Source: Rhodospirillales bacterium
GTDB taxonomy: Bacteria > Pseudomonadota > Alphaproteobacteria > UBA8366 > JADFVY01
Direction: 5' to 3'
DNA: 11,561 nt
NCBI GenBank assembly: GCA_024644185.1
Contig: JAHELM010000034.1
Location: 1 to 11,561 of the forward strand
The position numbers were made by a program, and so were the translations under genes. The notes beneath the pieces are model-generated. The model worked only from the letters and a program-made list of their open reading frames with translations, searched no databases and had not been told where the DNA came from. Shown here one piece after another: positions 6,015 through 11,561 of this stretch (positions within the stretch are counted from its first letter, which is position 1; each line of letters opens with the position of its first letter).

Positions 6015-6983
6015 TTAACCGGGGCCGGTCGATCCGGCCAGTCTTTGCCGGATTTCCCCGGCCAGCGCCGCGCCCTCGTCCAGCGGCGGATAGTCCCAGC
6101 TTTCCAGCCTGCCGGTGAAGGGGCGGGTATATCCCGCGTCCCGCAGCGCGCGGTGGAAACGATCGAACTTGCTGCCCTCGCCGCCCGGCAGGCGGTACAC
6201 ATGCACCGGGCGGCCCGTATACAGCGCCTCCGACACCATGTTCACCGAGTCGCTGGTTACCACAACCGCATCGGCCAGCGCCAGATAGGCGAAATACGGA
6301 TTCTCGCCCGTGCCGTCCCAGAACGCCACCGGCAAACCGGCCAGCCGTTCGCGCAGCAGCGCCTCGTTTGCCGCGCCGGTCCGTCGCGATGCCGTCACCA
6401 GCAGGCTGCCGCCGCCGCTCGCCGCCGCCGCCAGGCGCTCGCCCAGATCCGATGCGACGGCCGGGTCGAAGCGGTAGGTCCGGTTGGCGCCGCCGATCAG
6501 CACCGCGATGCGCGGCCTGGGCAGGGCGGCGAACCTGGCCGCGAAGCGCGCGCCCGCCTCGTCCAGTCTGGCCCGGTTGACCCGATGCAGGGCGCCCAGC
6601 GTCACCCGCACGTTGGGGCCGGTCAGCCGGTCATGCGCCGATACCACGACCAGGTCGAACCGCCGGGCGGCGATGCGCGGATGCTGGATATGCACGGCCA
6701 GCGTCGCGCCACCGCTGCGCCGGCGGATTTCAAGGGCCGGCCCGACCGCCCGCTCGCCGGCGCTGATCAGCAGCGCGGGCCAGGGCGGCGTCAACGGGTC
6801 GCCGCCAGCGCCGACACCCAGTACGCCGGCCGGCCAGAGCTGCGGCGGCAACCAGCGCCAGGGCAGGCGCGAATGCACGTGCTTCTCGACGACCGGCAGC
6901 CCGACGGCCTCTGCAAGCCCCATCGCGCCGGCGCGCGTCCCGGCCTTGCCATCGGTCAGAACCCAGGTTTCCCGGATTGTCAT
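6015..6983 (-). CDS. ELM1-family (DUF1022) protein, GT-B-like
   Basis: The 322-aa product fits the bacterial relatives of plant mitochondrial fission protein ELM1 (DUF1022). Visible signatures are WVLTDGKAGTRAGAMGLAEA at 7-26, the IQHPR segment (99-103), LIGGANRTYRFD (162-173) opening the second half, and TSDSVNMVSEALYTGRPV (243-260), which resembles the nucleotide-sugar end of GT-B glycosyltransferases. Bacterial members are not functionally characterised as far as I know. A nucleotide-sugar or envelope role is inference from the fold. There is no transmembrane segment. The ATG at 6983 was chosen although the nearest GGAG is about 12 bases away. A GTG at 7010 in the same frame lacks a ribosome site. 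It is first in a likely minus-strand unit with the 2OG oxygenase and LysR genes and is divergent from the lrp-type gene. Confidence 0.85.
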   Translation of the reverse strand: MTIRETWVLTDGKAGTRAGAMGLAEAVGLPVVEKHVHSRLPWRWLPPQLWPAGVLGVGAGGDPLTPPWPALLISAGERAVGPALEIRRRSGGATLAVHIQHPRIAARRFDLVVVSAHDRLTGPNVRVTLGALHRVNRARLDEAGARFAARFAALPRPRIAVLIGGANRTYRFDPAVASDLGERLAAAASGGGSLLVTASRRTGAANEALLRERLAGLPVAFWDGTGENPYFAYLALADAVVVTSDSVNMVSEALYTGRPVHVYRLPGGEGSKFDRFHRALRDAGYTRPFTGRLESWDYPPLDEGAALAGEIRQRLAGSTGPG

Positions 6984-7046
6984 CGCGCCGAATCGCTCCA
7001 CTGGGTCCACACGGCAAAAAGTCTCGATTTTCTCTGGGCGCCCCCC

Positions 7047-7074
7047 TTGCGGAACACGCGACCAGTTGTAATAT
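7047..7074 (+). promoter_or_regulatory. Predicted sigma-70-type promoter of the lrp-type gene
   Basis: TTGCGG (7047-7052) and TAATAT (7069-7074) are separated by 16 bases, and the gene starts 34 bases after the -10 box. The surrounding AT-rich patch (TTGTAATATTGTTG) stands out in the GC-rich window and could be the regulator's own binding site. It sits in the 125-bp gap shared with the divergent ELM1-family gene. I see no equally good promoter facing the other way. Confidence 0.55.
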
Positions 7075-7108
7075 TGTTGCGCATCTTATCCTTCTGGAGC
7101 ACCATTTT

Positions 7109-7594
7109 ATGCGCCGCGTCAAGCTCGACAAGATCGACCGGAAAATCCTTCGCGACCTGCAGGACGACGGCCGCATGCCGAATGTCGAGCTGGCCCGGCG
7201 TGCCGGAATTTCCGCGCCGCCCTGTCTGCGGCGACTGCGGTCCCTGGAAGAATCCGGTCATATCCGCGGCTATCACGCCGATATCGCGCCGGAGGCGCTG
7301 GGCTTCGGGGTCACCGTGTTCGCCCATGTCGGATTGACCAGCCAGGCCGAGGCCGATCTGGTCGCCTTCGAGAAACTGGTCGAGAGCTGGCCGCTGGTCC
7401 GCGAATGCCACATGCTGGCGGGCGAAACGGACTTCCTGCTCAAGATCGTCGCCGAGGATTGGGACAGCTATAACCGGTTCCTGACCAGCACGTTGACCGC
7501 CGCGCCGACGGTAAGCCATGTCAAATCCATGCTGGCCATCCGCACCTCGAAGTACAAATACGGCGTGCCGGTCGATGTCGACGCGGCCGATTGA
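7109..7594 (+). CDS. Lrp/AsnC-family transcriptional regulator
   Basis: The 161-aa length is typical of the family. An N-terminal winged helix-turn-helix (LDKIDRKILRDLQDDGRMPN at 6-25, then VELARRAGISAPPCLRRLRSLE) is followed by a RAM/AsnC ligand-binding domain from about 65. That domain contains GETDFLLKIV (105-114). The ATG at 7109 has CTGGAG 9 bases upstream. The frame is open further upstream, but no ribosome site supports an earlier start. Members bind amino acids and act as octameric local or global regulators of amino acid metabolism. Local members often control a divergent neighbour, which here is the ELM1-family gene. Self-control through the AT-rich promoter region is also plausible. 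It converges on greA with only 12 bases between the stop codons. Confidence 0.93.
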   Translation: MRRVKLDKIDRKILRDLQDDGRMPNVELARRAGISAPPCLRRLRSLEESGHIRGYHADIAPEALGFGVTVFAHVGLTSQAEADLVAFEKLVESWPLVRECHMLAGETDFLLKIVAEDWDSYNRFLTSTLTAAPTVSHVKSMLAIRTSKYKYGVPVDVDAAD

Positions 7595-7606
7595 TCGCGC
7601 CGCCGT

Positions 7607-8080
7607 CTATCTGAACGCGACCGCGACGATCTCGTAATCCCGGGCGCCGCGCGGCGTTGCCACCTCGACCTGGTCGCCCACCGACTTGCCGATAATGGCG
7701 CGCGCCAGCGGCGAGGTCACCGACAGCAGGCCGGAGGCAACATCCGCCTCCAGTTCGCCGACGATCTGGTAGGTGGATTCCTCCTCGGTCTCCTCGTCGG
7801 CCAGCGTTACCGTGGCGCCGAACTTGACGACTTCGCCATCCAGCTTGCTGACATCGATGATCTGGGCGCGGCTGGTCTTGTCCTCCAGCTCGGCGATGCG
7901 GCCCTCGATGAAGCTCTGCTTTTCGCGCGCGGCATGGTATTCGGCGTTTTCCGAAAGATCCCCATGCGTGCGCGCCTCGGCGATCGCCTGGATGATCGCC
8001 GGCCGCTCGATCGTCTTCAGAACCCTCAATTCGTCTTGCAGGCGGGCGTAGCCGCCCGCCGTCATGGGAACCTTTTCCAT
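7607..8080 (-). CDS. greA: Transcription elongation factor GreA
   Basis: The 157-aa protein is of normal GreA length. The N-terminal coiled coil (about 1-75) carries the tip sequence GDLSENAEYHAAREKQ (40-55), with the acidic residues D41 and E44 that reach into the RNA polymerase secondary channel and activate intrinsic RNA cleavage. The C-terminal FKBP-like domain (about 80-157) includes SPLARAIIGKSVGDQVEV. GreA rescues backtracked polymerase by cutting the 3' end of the transcript. The gene lies 109 bp after carB on the same strand, an arrangement common in alphaproteobacteria, and is probably expressed partly by read-through from carB. AAGGAAG and CAGG precede the ATG. Confidence 0.97.
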   Translation of the reverse strand: MEKVPMTAGGYARLQDELRVLKTIERPAIIQAIAEARTHGDLSENAEYHAAREKQSFIEGRIAELEDKTSRAQIIDVSKLDGEVVKFGATVTLADEETEEESTYQIVGELEADVASGLLSVTSPLARAIIGKSVGDQVEVATPRGARDYEIVAVAFR

Positions 8081-8118
8081 AAGCCTGGCACTTCCTTCGC
8101 GGATTATTGCCGCGCCAC

Positions 8119-8161
8119 AAGAAACACCCGCACCGGCGGCCCCTCACGGGCTGCCGGCGGG
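8119..8161 (-). terminator. Imperfect terminator-like hairpin between carB and greA
   Basis: On the minus strand CCCGCCGGC pairs with GCCGG-TG-CGGG (8161-8127) as a 9-bp GC stem with a 2-base bulge, followed by TGTTTCTTG. The U tract is broken, so it should be a weak or partial terminator at most. It would set greA expression below carB. No clear separate greA promoter is visible in the gap. Confidence 0.4.
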
Positions 8162-8189
8162 ATTCGTTGGTCCATCGTCGGGAAATTCC

Positions 8190-11447
<3,258 letters not shown>

Positions 11448-11488
11448 CGGCTCCGCTGGCACCCGCGAAAGCAGGGCTTTACGCACAT

Positions 11489-11516
11489 AAAAAAAGGGCG
11501 CGCTTTGCGCGCGTCC
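11489..11516 (-). terminator. Intrinsic terminator or attenuator hairpin upstream of carB
   Basis: On the minus strand GCGCGC-AAA-GCGCGC forms a 6-bp all-GC stem (11512-11498), with two further G-C pairs possible across a bulge, followed directly by seven U (11495-11489). It has the full form of a Rho-independent terminator. It ends 41 bases before the carB ATG, leaving almost no room for a separate promoter and ribosome site. It may end an upstream transcript or act as an attenuator in the carB leader. Confidence 0.75.
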
Positions 11517-11561
11517 TCGGGCTCGGCGACGGCGATGTGAGCCTCGCGCGGGCCGGTCTCT
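11517..11561. other. Short edge segment with no assignable gene
   Basis: The last 45 bases are GC-rich. Two minus-strand frames run open through the segment to the window edge. It could be the end of an upstream gene or the carB leader, and the sequence is too short to decide. Confidence 0.4.

Noticed and set aside
5370..7337. A 655-codon + strand open frame opposite the oxygenase and ELM1-family genes
   Set aside because: The translation has no recognisable fold and runs into the lrp-type gene out of frame. The minus-strand genes have clear motifs and start sites.

Overview
The window is GC-rich (well above 60% by eye). Its protein set (CarB/GreA pairing, an ELM1-family protein, an AsnC/Lrp regulator, a second EF-G-like protein) fits a free-living alphaproteobacterium, plausibly Rhodospirillales-like. 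The lineage is inferred from gene content and codon style, not from a marker gene. Nearly every base is explained by ordinary chromosomal genes. I see no CRISPR array, insertion sequence, prophage, tRNA or rRNA.

Left part, + strand (1-4081): the last 35 codons of a ketopantoate reductase-like gene. A leader with a small hairpin follows, then a 669-aa EF-G-like GTPase with altered switch residues. A metallo-beta-lactamase-fold hydrolase overlaps its stop by 4 bases. After a 69-bp gap comes a Tat-exported MsrP-type methionine sulfoxide reductase catalytic subunit. No msrQ partner is present.

Intergenic region 4082-4380: the most interesting stretch. It holds a run of five hairpins. Read on the minus strand, the run includes a UUCG tetraloop hairpin and ends in a strong intrinsic terminator, so it looks like a small structured RNA. 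It could be a free sRNA or the 3' UTR of the lysR gene. Its unpaired segment just before the terminator carries CCUCCC and is complementary over nine bases to the msrP ribosome-binding region.

Middle part, minus strand (4381-6983): an ELM1 (DUF1022) family protein, a 2OG-Fe(II) oxygenase and a LysR regulator lie in the same orientation with 50-66 bp gaps, probably one transcription unit. An AsnC/Lrp regulator with a recognisable promoter is divergent from it (7109-7594, +).

Right part, minus strand (7607-11447): carB, the large subunit of carbamoyl phosphate synthetase, followed by greA, the transcript cleavage factor. greA is convergent with lrp, with 12 bases between stops. A perfect terminator-like hairpin with a seven-U tail sits 41 bases upstream of the carB start. 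It either ends an upstream transcript or attenuates carB.
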